Position numbers and translations under genes: made by a program. The notes beneath the pieces were generated by a model that saw only the letters and a list, made by a program, of their open reading frames with translations, was not told the DNA's origin and made no database searches. Positions 18,493 to 26,907 of a stretch of DNA of 64,000 bases are shown piece after piece. This DNA comes from Streptomyces zingiberis (GTDB taxonomy: Bacteria; Actinomycetota; Actinomycetes; Streptomycetales; Streptomycetaceae): positions 124,001-188,000 of the forward strand of contig NZ_JAATEN010000006.1 in the NCBI RefSeq assembly GCF_012034935.1, given 5' to 3'. The first letter of the stretch is position 1; each line of letters begins with the position of its first letter.

Positions 18493-18891
18493 ATGCTGCA
18501 GTCCACGTTCCGCAAGATCGCGGTCGGCGTCGCCACCGGCGCGCTCGCCGCTCTCACCGCCGCCGCCCCGGCCGTCGCGGCCACCGCGGCGGCCCCGGTC
18601 ACCGCCCCCACCGGTGGTGGCTGGGACCACCCCCGCGGTGACCACGACGGCCACCACCTCTACAAGGGCCGCGTCATCGCGCACTCCGGCCTGCTGCTGC
18701 GCTCGGCGCCCAACCAGGGCGGCCGTGTCGTCGGCTCCAAGCCCTACGGCGCCATCGTGAAGATCAAGTGCAAGGTCAACGGCCAGAACATCGACGGCAA
18801 CCCGCGCTGGTACCTGCTGGCGGACGGTCAGTACGCCTTCGCCTCGGCCCGCTACATCGAGAACATCGGGCCGGCCCCGCGCTGGTGCTGA
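18493..18891 (+). CDS. Small secreted SH3-like domain protein
   Basis: 132 residues. A signal peptide (KIAVGVATGALAALTAAAPA, cleaved near VAA) is followed by a His/Gly/Asp-rich spacer (WDHPRGDHDGHHLYKG) and a bacterial SH3-like domain: GLLLRSAPNQGGRVVGSKPYG, IVKIKCKVNGQNIDGN, RWYLLADGQYAFASARYIEN. Such domains usually bind cell-wall peptides. A perfect AGGAGG lies before ATG. A strong hairpin follows the stop. Its target is unknown. Confidence 0.87.
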   Translation: MLQSTFRKIAVGVATGALAALTAAAPAVAATAAAPVTAPTGGGWDHPRGDHDGHHLYKGRVIAHSGLLLRSAPNQGGRVVGSKPYGAIVKIKCKVNGQNIDGNPRWYLLADGQYAFASARYIENIGPAPRWC

Positions 18892-18943
18892 CGGCACCCC
18901 GGCCGTGACGGCCCGCCGGCCGCGTGACCCGTACGGCCTCACT

Positions 18944-18986
18944 CCGCCGCACCCCCCGCGCACCGCGTGCACGGGGGGTGCGGCGG
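18944..18986 (+). terminator. Terminator after SH3-like gene
   Basis: CCGCCGCACCCCCC pairs perfectly with GGGGGGTGCGGCGG, a 14-bp stem with a 15-nt loop, 53 nt after the stop. Confidence 0.75.
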
Positions 18987-19200
18987 GTGCGGCGGTGCGG
19001 GACACGACGGCCCCCGCGCCCCCGGGCGGGCGCCGCTCCCGGGCGTGCGCCGGCCAGGGCGCACCGGGCCCCGCCCGGCATAGGTCACGGAGCCCGCGGG
19101 CAGGGTTACGTCCACCGCGGGCGGCCGGCCCAGGACCGAGGGCCGCCGTCGGCTCCGACGGCGCGTCGGAACTCTCCCGAAGTGGGTGACGCTCTCCGGT

Positions 19201-20709
19201 ATGGCCGCATCGACAGCGGGTCCTCCCCCGGACGGTCCGGGCGCGTCCCTGCACACCGATCCGGCGGAATCGCCGCCTCCGCCGGTGCGGCACCCCCGGC
19301 GGCGCGGCACCGAACTGCTGCTCCTGCTGATCGCGGTCCTGATCTCCGGTTACGGCTACGTCGAGGTCGGCCTGGCCACCGGCGGTGCCGTGCCGGCGGG
19401 CGCCGCGGGCTACGGCGCCGGTCTCGGGCTGCTCGCCCTCCTCGCCCATGGGGCCGTACGGCTGCGCGCCGGTTACGCCGATCCGCTGCTGCTGCCCATC
19501 GCCGTGCTGCTCAACGGGATCGGCCTGGTGCTGATCTACCGGCTCGACCTGGCCACCCCGTCCGACGAGGCGGCGCCCACCCAGCTCGTCTGGTCCGCGC
19601 TCGGCGTCGGCCTCTTCACCGCCGTCGTGCTCCTGCTCCGGGACCACCGGACGCTCCAGCGCTACGCCTATCTGAGCGTCGCCACCGCCCTCGTCCTGCT
19701 GGTGGTGCCGATCTTCTTCCCCGCGGTCAACGGCGCCAGGATCTGGATCCGGGCCGGAGGGCTCTCCTTCCAGCCCGGCGAGTTCGCCAAGATCCTGCTC
19801 GCGATCTTCTTCGCCGCCTATCTGGCCGTCAACCGGCATGCCCTGGCCTACACCGGGCGCCGGATCCGGAAGCTCCAGTTCCCCACCGCCCGGGTGCTGG
19901 GCCCGGTGCTCACCATCTGGCTCGCCAGCGTCGGCGTGCTCGTCCTCGAACGCGACCTGGGCACCTCGCTGCTCTTCTTCGGCCTCTTCGTCGTCCTGCT
20001 CTACGTGGCCACGGGCCGCACCGGCTGGATCGCGGTCGGGCTGCTGCTGGCCGCCGCGGGCGCCGTCGCCGTCGGCTCCCTCGAACCCCATGTGCACAGC
20101 CGGGTGGAGAACTGGCTGCACCCCTTCGCGTCCATCGAGGCCGGGGAGGGCGCGGGCCAGCTCGCCCAGACCTACTTCGCCTTCGCCTCGGGCGGGCTGC
20201 TGGGCAGCGGACTCGGCCAGGGGGACTCCATCCTCATCGGCTTCGCCGCCAAGTCCGACTTCATCCTCGCCACCGCGGGCGAGGAGCTGGGCCTGGCCGG
20301 CCTCTTCGCGATCTTCCTGCTCTACGCGCTGCTGGTCGCCCGGGGGCTGCGCGCCGGGCTGGCCCAGCGCAACCCCTTCGGGCGGCTGCTGGCCACCGGT
20401 CTCGCCTCGATCGTCGCGCTCCAGGTCTTCGTCATCGCGGGCGGCGTGACGGGGCTGATCCCGCTCACGGGGATGGCGATGCCGTTCCTCGCCCAGGGCG
20501 GCTCGTCCGTGGTCACCAACTGGATCATCGTGGCGCTGCTCATCCGGATGAGCGACGCGGCCCGGCGCCCGGAACCGGCGCCGGAGGGACCGCCGGACGG
20601 ACCGGCGGACGGGCCCGGGGACGGCACGGGGGCAGGACCGGCGCCGTCCGGGGGCGGCCCCGGCGGTGTGCCGGGCGGTGCCCCCGGCGGAGAGGGGAAC
20701 CGAACGTGA
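19201..20709 (+). CDS. FtsW/RodA/SpoVE family peptidoglycan polymerase
   Basis: 502 residues with about ten to twelve membrane segments (for example LLLLLIAVLISGYGYVEVGL, ILLAIFFAAYLAV, LLFFGLFVVLLYVAT). SEDS signatures include FQPGEFAKI, RDLGTSLLFFGLF, and the late GLIPLTGMAMPFLAQGGSSV. SEDS proteins polymerise lipid II and work with a class B PBP; the PBP gene overlaps this one by 4 nt (GTGA), so the pair is translationally coupled. The C-terminal 50 residues are a Gly/Pro-rich tail. ATG 19201 is used; a GTG at 19186 is possible. RodA-like rather than divisome FtsW is my reading of the pairing, not certain. Confidence 0.92.
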   Translation: MAASTAGPPPDGPGASLHTDPAESPPPPVRHPRRRGTELLLLLIAVLISGYGYVEVGLATGGAVPAGAAGYGAGLGLLALLAHGAVRLRAGYADPLLLPIAVLLNGIGLVLIYRLDLATPSDEAAPTQLVWSALGVGLFTAVVLLLRDHRTLQRYAYLSVATALVLLVVPIFFPAVNGARIWIRAGGLSFQPGEFAKILLAIFFAAYLAVNRHALAYTGRRIRKLQFPTARVLGPVLTIWLASVGVLVLERDLGTSLLFFGLFVVLLYVATGRTGWIAVGLLLAAAGAVAVGSLEPHVHSRVENWLHPFASIEAGEGAGQLAQTYFAFASGGLLGSGLGQGDSILIGFAAKSDFILATAGEELGLAGLFAIFLLYALLVARGLRAGLAQRNPFGRLLATGLASIVALQVFVIAGGVTGLIPLTGMAMPFLAQGGSSVVTNWIIVALLIRMSDAARRPEPAPEGPPDGPADGPGDGTGAGPAPSGGGPGGVPGGAPGGEGNRT

Positions 20710-22172
20710 TCCGCCAGATCCGGCACCTGTCCGCGTTCTTCCTGCTCCTGCTGGTGGCGCTGCTGCTGAACGCCTCCCGGCTCCAGGTGGTGGACGCGGA
20801 GGAGTACCAGGACAACCCCGCCAACCGCCGCCAGAACATCGCCCGTTACAGCGCGCCGCGCGGGAACATCCTCGTCGGCGAGGAGTCCGTCACCGGCTCC
20901 CGCGACACCGGCGAGCGGCTGCGCTACGAACGCACGTACACCAACGGCCCGCTCTACGCGCCCGTCACCGGCTACGCCTCGCAGATCTACGGCACCGCCC
21001 TGCTGGAGGACGCCGAGGACGACGTCCTCTCCGGCGCCGACCCCCGGCTGGCGGCCTTCCCCGGCTTCTCCCTGTGGCACGCGCTCACCCGGGAGCGGGA
21101 GGCCGCCGGTGACGTGCACACCACCATCGACCCCGCCGTGCAGCGCGCCGCCGCCGACGGGCTGGGCGGCGCGCGGGGCGCCGTCGCCGCCCTCGAACCC
21201 GGCACGGGGAAGATCCTCGCCCTGGTCTCCAGCCCCTCCTACGACCCGGCGGAGATCTCCGGCAACGGCACGGCCGCCGCCGACGCCTGGCGGCGGCTCA
21301 CCACCGCCGGTCAGCAGCCGATGCTCAACCGGGCGCTGCGCCAGACGTACCCGCCGGGCTCCACCTTCAAGGTGGTCACCGCCGCGGCAGCGCTGGACGC
21401 GGGGGTGGTGACGGACCCCGACGAGGCGACGGACTCCCCGTCCCCGTTCACCCTCCCCGGCACGGAAACCGAACTGACCAACGAGGCCCAGGGGTGCGAG
21501 AACGCCGATCTGCGGTACGCCATGGAGGTCTCGTGCAACACCGTCTTCGCGAAGCTGGGCGTGGAGACGGGGCTGGACCGGATGGCGGACGCGGCGGAGC
21601 GGTTCGGCTTCAACGACGACGGGCTGAGGGTGCCGTCCCGGGCCGCCACGTCCGTCTTCGACACCGACATGAACGACGCGCAGCTCGCCCTCTCCGCCAT
21701 CGGGCAGTACGACACCGCCGCGACGCCGTTGCAGATGGCCATGGTCGCCTCGGCCGTGGCGGGCGGCGGGAAGCTGCGGCGGCCGTACCTGGTGGACCGG
21801 ATCACCGACGCCGACGGCGACACCGTCTCCCGCACCCGCGCCCGCACCTACGACCGGGCGATGAGCGCGGACACGGCCCGGACACTGCGGGAGCTGATGC
21901 GCGGGGTGGTGGAGAACGGCACGGGGCGCAACGCCGCCCTCCCGGGCGCCGAGGTGGGCGGCAAGACCGGGACGGCGCAGCACGGCGTGGGCAACGAGGG
22001 CGTGCCGTACGCCTGGTTCATCTCCTGGGCGCGGGCCGACGGGGCGGAACAGCCGGCCGTGGCGGTCGCGGTGGTGGTCGAGGACGCGGCGGCCGACCGC
22101 GCGGACGTCAGCGGCGGGGGTGACGCGGCCCCGATCGCCCGCGCGGTGATGGCGGCGGCGCTGGGGCGGTGA
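20706..22172 (+). CDS. Penicillin-binding protein (PbpA-type transpeptidase)
   Basis: 488 residues from a GTG that overlaps the SEDS stop. One N-terminal membrane anchor (LSAFFLLLLVALLLN), a short dimerisation region (NRRQNIARYSAPRGNIL), and a transpeptidase domain with the three active-site motifs: SxxK as S219-TFK in PPGSTFK, SxN as S276-CN, and KTG at 420 in GGKTGTAQ. Class B PBPs cross-link peptidoglycan. GGAGAGGGG precedes the start. No PASTA domains. Together with the upstream SEDS protein it forms a polymerase-crosslinker pair acting at the cell envelope. Confidence 0.94.
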   Translation: MIRQIRHLSAFFLLLLVALLLNASRLQVVDAEEYQDNPANRRQNIARYSAPRGNILVGEESVTGSRDTGERLRYERTYTNGPLYAPVTGYASQIYGTALLEDAEDDVLSGADPRLAAFPGFSLWHALTREREAAGDVHTTIDPAVQRAAADGLGGARGAVAALEPGTGKILALVSSPSYDPAEISGNGTAAADAWRRLTTAGQQPMLNRALRQTYPPGSTFKVVTAAAALDAGVVTDPDEATDSPSPFTLPGTETELTNEAQGCENADLRYAMEVSCNTVFAKLGVETGLDRMADAAERFGFNDDGLRVPSRAATSVFDTDMNDAQLALSAIGQYDTAATPLQMAMVASAVAGGGKLRRPYLVDRITDADGDTVSRTRARTYDRAMSADTARTLRELMRGVVENGTGRNAALPGAEVGGKTGTAQHGVGNEGVPYAWFISWARADGAEQPAVAVAVVVEDAAADRADVSGGGDAAPIARAVMAAALGR

Positions 22173-22219
22173 GCACGGGCCGGGGCGCGCAGGGCGGGGG
22201 CCGCGCGGCGCCCCGGCCC

Positions 22220-22624
22220 TCACCGCGGGGGAGGCCCGGACGGGCGGGAGGGCCGGGGGACCTGGGCCGGCCGGGCGGGCCGGGAAGGCCAGGAGAGCGG
22301 GGAGGACCGGGCCGGGGGCGCGAGCCGTGCGAGGCGGGAGAGGCGGGTGAGGTCGTCGTACTCCCCGGCCTTGACGGCCCGGGTGAACGCCGTCCAGATG
22401 CGGGGCGCGACGGTCAGCACGGCGCCGGGCTCGTCGCTCTCGCGGAGATGCACGAGGCCCGCTCCGGAGCCGGGGCCGGGGCCCGCTCCGGAGTCCGATC
22501 CGGAGTCCGAGCCGGGGCCGATTCCGGGGCGGTCCGGGGATTTCTCCCTTCCGGCGGCGACCTCCACGCATTCGGTGTTCCCCGCGGTGCTGTACGAGGA
22601 CTTGGTCCACGCGAGTTCGGGCAT
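22220..22624 (-). CDS. DUF397 domain protein, long variant with inserted linker
   Basis: 134 residues, about twice the usual DUF397 size. The first half has LAWTKSSYSTAGNTECVEVA and HLRESDEPGAVLTVAPRIWT; between them is a Gly/Ser/Asp/Pro-rich insert (GPGSDSGSDSGAGPGPG), and the C-terminus is a Pro/Arg/Ser tail. It starts 10 nt after the XRE-DUF5753 gene, the classic partner, so the two form a regulator pair. Confidence 0.88.
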   Translation of the reverse strand: MPELAWTKSSYSTAGNTECVEVAAGREKSPDRPGIGPGSDSGSDSGAGPGPGSGAGLVHLRESDEPGAVLTVAPRIWTAFTRAVKAGEYDDLTRLSRLARLAPPARSSPLSWPSRPARPAQVPRPSRPSGPPPR

Positions 22625-22633
22625 CGGCTCTCC

Positions 22634-23521
22634 CTACAGCTCGTACATGAGGTGCTGGATGAGGCTCAGCGAATCACGGCTCTCATGGGATTCCGGCGCC
22701 GTCTCGGGATCGACCGGGGCGAGTGCGAGAGCGCTGAGCCGCCGGAACATTCTTCCGTACTCGGCCAAGCGCCCGCCATCCCCGATGAATACAGGGCTTC
22801 CGAAAGTGTCCACATAAGCCGTGTCCAGTTCGGGGGACGCTCCGCCGAAGAGGACGAACGGCCCCGCGAAGGCCGGGTGCGCCCCCGCCGCGAACGGGAA
22901 GACCTGCAACGTGACCTGCGGCAACCGCGCCGTCTCGATGAGTTTCAGCAGTTGCCTGCGCATGGTGCGGGCGGAACCGACGCGGACCCTCAGCGCCGAT
23001 TCGTGAACAATGGCGTGATACGGGACCGCGCCGGCCGTTTCCCGCTCCAGCACCCGCTGCCGGGCCAGTCTGAACCGCACATACCGGTCGACGTTTTCCC
23101 GGTCCTCCTCCAGGGTCGAGATGACCGCGTGCGCGTAGTCCGGGGTCTGCAGCATCCCGGGAATGAAGACGGGCTCGTGCATACGGATACCGGTGGCACG
23201 GGCCTCCAGTTCGGCCAGGTCCAGCAGGGAACGGCCGAGGATTTCCCCGTATTCGTCCCACCATCCTTTGCCGCGGTCATGTGCCATTTCCATCAGGCCG
23301 TCGAAGAACGGGCCTTCCGGGCAGCCGTAGGAACGCAGCAGCCGGTAGAGGCCGTTGCGCGGGACGTCCATCCGGCCCGCCTCGATGTGGCTGATCCGGG
23401 TGCGGTCGGCGTCGAGCAGCACCCCGGCCGCGTCACCGGAGAGCCCGGCCCGCCGCCGCAGCTTGCGGAGTTCGGCGCCGAGGCGGCGCTGCCGCTCGCT
23501 CGGCCGCGTCCTCGCTGCCAT
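22634..23521 (-). CDS. XRE family regulator with DUF5753
   Basis: 295 residues. N-terminal HTH (LGAELRKLRRRAGLSGDAAG, then RTRISHIEAGRMDVPR) and a C-terminal DUF5753: GKGWWDEYGEILG, YEPGLLQT-like FIPGMLQTPDYAHA, VHESALRVRVG, LQVFPFAAGAHPAF. These regulators act with DUF397 partners and sometimes ATPases in differentiation and antibiotic production. ATG at 23521 has GGGAGGA. It is divergent from an anti-sigma-like ATPase gene. Confidence 0.94.
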   Translation of the reverse strand: MAARTRPSERQRRLGAELRKLRRRAGLSGDAAGVLLDADRTRISHIEAGRMDVPRNGLYRLLRSYGCPEGPFFDGLMEMAHDRGKGWWDEYGEILGRSLLDLAELEARATGIRMHEPVFIPGMLQTPDYAHAVISTLEEDRENVDRYVRFRLARQRVLERETAGAVPYHAIVHESALRVRVGSARTMRRQLLKLIETARLPQVTLQVFPFAAGAHPAFAGPFVLFGGASPELDTAYVDTFGSPVFIGDGGRLAEYGRMFRRLSALALAPVDPETAPESHESRDSLSLIQHLMYEL

Positions 23522-23780
23522 GTGGTCCTCCCTCGGCGATCCCGCGCAGTGTGACCGCCCCGGGGGAAAATGGTCCAACGATCGCCTGGGGGCCACTCTT
23601 CCGGGTGATCTTCTTCGTTCACGGTTGTAACTGGCTCATGCGTGACCGTAGGTTCGCAGCGCTTCACCGACTCGCCGCCCCGTGCGGCGACCGGCCTCCC
23701 GCGACCGGTGACCAGGCGCGGCCGGCCGCAGTGGTGCCGGTCACGCCCCTCCCCCGCCGGGCGTTCGCCAGGAGGCCGTC

Positions 23781-24236
23781 ATGCTCGCCACCCCCACCCC
23801 CGACTGTTCCCTCGTCTTCCCGCCCGACCCCGTCTGGGTGCGCGCCGCGCGGGAGGCCGTCCGTGCGCTGCTGGCGGCGGCCGGCCGTCCCGATCTGACG
23901 GGGCCGGCCCTGCTGCTCACCTCCGAGGTGGTGACGAACGCCGTCAACGCCTGCCGCAGCAAAGGCTGCACGACGCCGGTGACGGTCTTCGCGGAATGGC
24001 TGGGCACCTCCCCGGGCCGGCTCCGGGTCCTGGTGCACGACGAGGCACCGGGGCTCCCGGTGCGCCGCACCCCCCGCCCGGACGAGGAGTCGGGACGCGG
24101 CCTGCTGCTGATCTCGGCCGGGGCGGACGACTGGGGCGTGTACCGGCACGGCCCGGGAGAGGGCAAGGCGACCTGGTTCGAGCTGGGCGTGCGCGAGACG
24201 GAGGCCGTCCCGGTCCGGCCCGGGCAGCCGGCCTGA
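23781..24236 (+). CDS. ATP-binding protein (anti-sigma/RsbW-like HATPase)
   Basis: 151 residues. Histidine-kinase-like ATPase fold: N-box LLTSEVVTNAVNAC, G1 VLVHDEAPG, and G2 ESGRGLLLISAGADDWGVY. Such free ATPases are anti-sigma kinases or regulators and very often sit beside XRE-DUF5753/DUF397 genes, as here. The usual partner STAS protein is not adjacent; one lies at 61.5 kb. AGGAGG precedes the ATG at 23781. Confidence 0.9.
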   Translation: MLATPTPDCSLVFPPDPVWVRAAREAVRALLAAAGRPDLTGPALLLTSEVVTNAVNACRSKGCTTPVTVFAEWLGTSPGRLRVLVHDEAPGLPVRRTPRPDEESGRGLLLISAGADDWGVYRHGPGEGKATWFELGVRETEAVPVRPGQPA

Positions 24237-24305
24237 TACGCCACCCCCGCCGCTGCCCCCGCCCCACCCCGCCGCCGTACCGGGCCCGGCTCCCGGCCGG
24301 CGGCC

Positions 24306-24329
24306 GGGGACCCCGGCATCCGGGTCCCC
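24306..24329. terminator. Hairpin between convergent ATPase and ADP-ribosylglycohydrolase genes
   Basis: GGGGACCC pairs with GGGTCCCC across an 8-nt loop that can itself pair, giving two registers. A 17-nt direct repeat (CCCCAGCCGCCCGGATT) follows it. Confidence 0.5.
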
Positions 24330-24386
24330 CAGCCGCCCGGATTCCCCAGCCGCCCGGATCCGCCCGGCGCCGGCGCACCGGCCGGG

Positions 24387-25331
24387 TCAGGCCGCGAAGG
24401 CCGGCGGCAGGGGTTCCGCCCGCTCCCGCCACGCCGCCGGCACGTCGGCCACGCCGGTCCGCCCGCCGACGACCCCGCCCGCGATGGCACAGGTCGTGTC
24501 CACGTCGCCCAGCCCGGCCGCCGTGGCCCACAGCGCCTCGGTGAGGTCCTCCGGGTGGCCCGCGGCGCACCAGAGGGCGAACGGCACGGTGTCGTCGGCG
24601 CGGAGGCGGTACCCGCTGCCCAGCGCCGCCGCGGCGGCGGCCGGTGCGGTGCCCGGGGCCAGCCCGGCGGCGCGCAGCAGACCGTCCCGCACGGCTCCGT
24701 GCGGGGTGTGGCCGGCCACCTCGGCGAGCAGTTCGGCCCGCGCGGGCGGCTCGCGGTCGCGGTCCGCGGTGAGCGCTGCGGCCACGGCGACGGCCACGGC
24801 TCCCGCGACGCCCTCCGGGTGCGCGTGCGTGACCTGGGCCGAGAGCGCGGCCTGCGCGGCGGCGCGCTCCGGGTCGCCCGCGTACCAGGCGCCGAGCGGT
24901 GCGACGCGCATGGCCGCGCCGTTGCCCAGGCTGCCCTGGCCGCCGAAGAGCGCGTCCGCCTTCTCCCGCCAGAGGTCCGGCGTCTCCGCCAGCAGCGGCA
25001 GGAGCTGGTGCATTCCGCTGCCGTAGCCACGGCCGGAGTCGGCGGTGTAGCGTTCGCCGAACTCACGCGCGAGCTCCGCCTGCTCCACCTCACCCTGCCG
25101 GTCCAGGACGGCGAAGACGGCGAGGGCCATCGCGGTGTCGTCCGTCCAGGGCCAGTGGCGGGGCTCCGGCAGCCGCCGTTCCCGGATGGCCCCGGCGACG
25201 TTCCCCGGGCCGTGGCTCAGCGGGAACCAGCGTTCGCCGAAGGAGTCGCCGAGGGCGAGAGCGCTGAGGCTGTCGTGCGCGGCGGCGCGGTCGCCGGTTC
25301 CGGGACCGCCCGGCGGGGTGTCGGTCGTCAT
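24387..25331 (-). CDS. ADP-ribosylglycohydrolase family protein
   Basis: 314 residues. Family signatures: SLSALALGDSFGERWFP, HWPWTDDTAMALAVFAVLD with the WTDDT metal site, SLGNGAAMRVAPLGAWYAGD, and GDVDTTCAIAGGVVGGRTG. The Asp residues that hold two Mg2+ ions are therefore present, so it should be active. It removes ADP-ribose from arginine-type or related substrates; the target is not known. ATG at 25331 is chosen; an ATG at 25340 is near. It is divergent from the AurF-like gene. Confidence 0.93.
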   Translation of the reverse strand: MTTDTPPGGPGTGDRAAAHDSLSALALGDSFGERWFPLSHGPGNVAGAIRERRLPEPRHWPWTDDTAMALAVFAVLDRQGEVEQAELAREFGERYTADSGRGYGSGMHQLLPLLAETPDLWREKADALFGGQGSLGNGAAMRVAPLGAWYAGDPERAAAQAALSAQVTHAHPEGVAGAVAVAVAAALTADRDREPPARAELLAEVAGHTPHGAVRDGLLRAAGLAPGTAPAAAAAALGSGYRLRADDTVPFALWCAAGHPEDLTEALWATAAGLGDVDTTCAIAGGVVGGRTGVADVPAAWRERAEPLPPAFAA

Positions 25332-25472
25332 GGGGCACATGGTGTCAGCCGCGGGGCCCGGTGGCACGGGGCCGGCGGCCCGCTCCCGCGCGTGGCGCCG
25401 GGCGCCCGTCCGGGCACCACCCGGTCCGCGGCGATCACCACCCCTTCACATCCGGCGGACACCCTCCACGGC

Positions 25473-25510
25473 CAAGGGTGTTGACCCTTGCTGACAAAAA
25501 GTCTCATAGT
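25473..25510 (+). promoter_or_regulatory. Promoter and overlapping palindrome of the AurF-like gene
   Basis: TTGACC (25481-25486) and CATAGT (25505-25510) with an 18-bp spacer. The -35 is inside a palindrome, CAAGGGTGTTGACCCTTG (25473-25490), with perfect 7-bp arms. A repressor bound here would block the promoter; the TetR gene at 26908 is a candidate. Confidence 0.65.
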
Positions 25511-25550
25511 TGAGTACCGCGGGTAACTCACAAGCGAGGTGGCCGACAGC

Positions 25551-26480
25551 ATGACGATCACGACCGGGACAGCGGCGCAGCGGGACGCCCTCGGGGAGTT
25601 GAAGGACCGCGAGCAGGTGGCGCGGCGGCTGCTCGACGCCTCCGCCAAGCACTCCTTCGACCCGGAGACCGAACTCGACTGGGACGCCCCCTTCGTGGAA
25701 GGGCTCTGGTACTGGCCGCCGGAACTGGTGTCGCTCTACGGCACCCCGCTGTGGGAGCGGATGTCCGAGGAGCAGCGTATCGACCTCTCCCGGCACGAGG
25801 CGTGCTCGCTCGCCTCGCTGGGCATCTGGTTCGAAATCATCCTGATGCAGCTGCTCACCCGGCACATCTACGACAAGCCGGCGACGAGTTCGCATGTGCG
25901 CTACGCCCTCACCGAGATCGAGGACGAGTGCCGCCACTCCAAGATGTTCGCACGGCTGATCGAGCGGAGCGGCACCCCGGTCTACCCGGTGAGCCGCTTC
26001 CACCACGGGCTCGGCCGGGCGTTCAAGACGGTCTCCACCACCCCCGGTTCGTTCACGGCGACCCTGCTCGGCGAGGAGATCCTCGACTGGATGCAGCGGC
26101 TGACCTTCCCCGACGAGCGGGTCCAGCCGCTGCTGCGCGGCGTCACCCGGATCCACGTCGTGGAGGAGGCGCGGCACGTCCGGTACGCCCGCGAGGAACT
26201 GCGCCACCAGATGCTCACCGCGTCGCGCTACAGCCGCGGGTTCACGCGGATCAGCTCGGGCGTGTTCTCCCAGGTCTTCTCCAAGGCGTTCATCAACCCC
26301 GAGGTCTACACCCAGGTCGGCCTGGACCAGAAGGAGGCCCTGGCGCAGGTGGCGGCGAGCGACCACCGGCGCGATGTCATGCAGACCGGGGCGAGGAAAC
26401 TCACCGAGTTCCTGGACGAGATCGGCGTGCTGCGCGGTGTGGGCCGCCGGATGTGGAAGGGCTCCGGCCTGTTCGCCTGA
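25551..26480 (+). CDS. AurF-like diiron N-oxygenase family protein
   Basis: 309 residues. The fold is AurF/PABA N-oxygenase-like (DUF3066): the iron-binding ExxxHxxS and ExxxH-type sites are seen in LSRHEACSLASLGIWFEIIL, ALTEIEDECRHSKMFARLI, LLGEEILDWMQRL and HVVEEARHVRYAREEL. AurF-like enzymes oxidise aryl amines to nitro groups with O2, but Streptomyces has many uncharacterised relatives. ATG 25551 has GAGGTGG at 8 nt; an upstream in-frame GTG at 25539 is less likely. A TetR gene follows in the same direction after a repeat-rich gap. Confidence 0.9.
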   Translation: MTITTGTAAQRDALGELKDREQVARRLLDASAKHSFDPETELDWDAPFVEGLWYWPPELVSLYGTPLWERMSEEQRIDLSRHEACSLASLGIWFEIILMQLLTRHIYDKPATSSHVRYALTEIEDECRHSKMFARLIERSGTPVYPVSRFHHGLGRAFKTVSTTPGSFTATLLGEEILDWMQRLTFPDERVQPLLRGVTRIHVVEEARHVRYAREELRHQMLTASRYSRGFTRISSGVFSQVFSKAFINPEVYTQVGLDQKEALAQVAASDHRRDVMQTGARKLTEFLDEIGVLRGVGRRMWKGSGLFA

Positions 26481-26907
26481 CGGGGGCCGCGCGGGGGCCG
26501 CGCAGGGGCCAGGCACGGACCGCGCAGGCGGCCAGGCACGGACCGCGCAGGGGGCCAGGCACGGACCGCGCGCAGGGAACACGCGGGCGGAGTCCGCGCA
26601 CGGACCGCGCGTGGACCGCGGCCGTCATCCGGGGTCGGGTCGCCTCCCTCCCCCGCCCCCTCCCCGGTCCGTTCCCCGTCCCCTCCCCGGCCCGTCTCCC
26701 GGAGGCCGGCGCGGACCGGGGGCGTCCGCGCGCCCCGCGCCGGCCTCCGGGACGACGGGCCCGCGGAGCTTCCCCCCGCGGGGCGTGCCCCTGCCCTCGC
26801 CGCTCCGGCCACCGCTCCGGACGGCGGGCTGCCCGCTCCGGCGCCGGGCCCGGTGCCCACCGGCGCCCGAACCACCGCACTCCGGGCCCGGCGGTTACGC
26901 TGCGGAC
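26481..26907. other. Repeat-rich intergenic region
   Basis: 427 bp without a supported gene. It holds the 23-bp tandem repeats at 26502-26569 and GC-rich sequence that continues to the TetR start. Confidence 0.55.
26502..26569. repeat. Three ~23-bp tandem direct repeats
   Basis: Units at 26502-26523, 26524-26546 and 26547-26569 share CCAGGCACGGACCGCGCAGG-type sequence. Degenerate copies continue to about 26615. Origin unknown. Confidence 0.85.

Noticed and set aside
18924..20705. Long plus-strand frame extending upstream of the PBP
   Set aside because: The portion before 20706 is out of frame with the SEDS gene, Arg/Pro-rich and without a domain; the PBP begins at the GTG overlapping the SEDS stop.
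25539..25550. Upstream GTG as the AurF-like start
   Set aside because: The ATG at 25551 has the better-placed GAGGTGG ribosome site and matches the family N-terminus.
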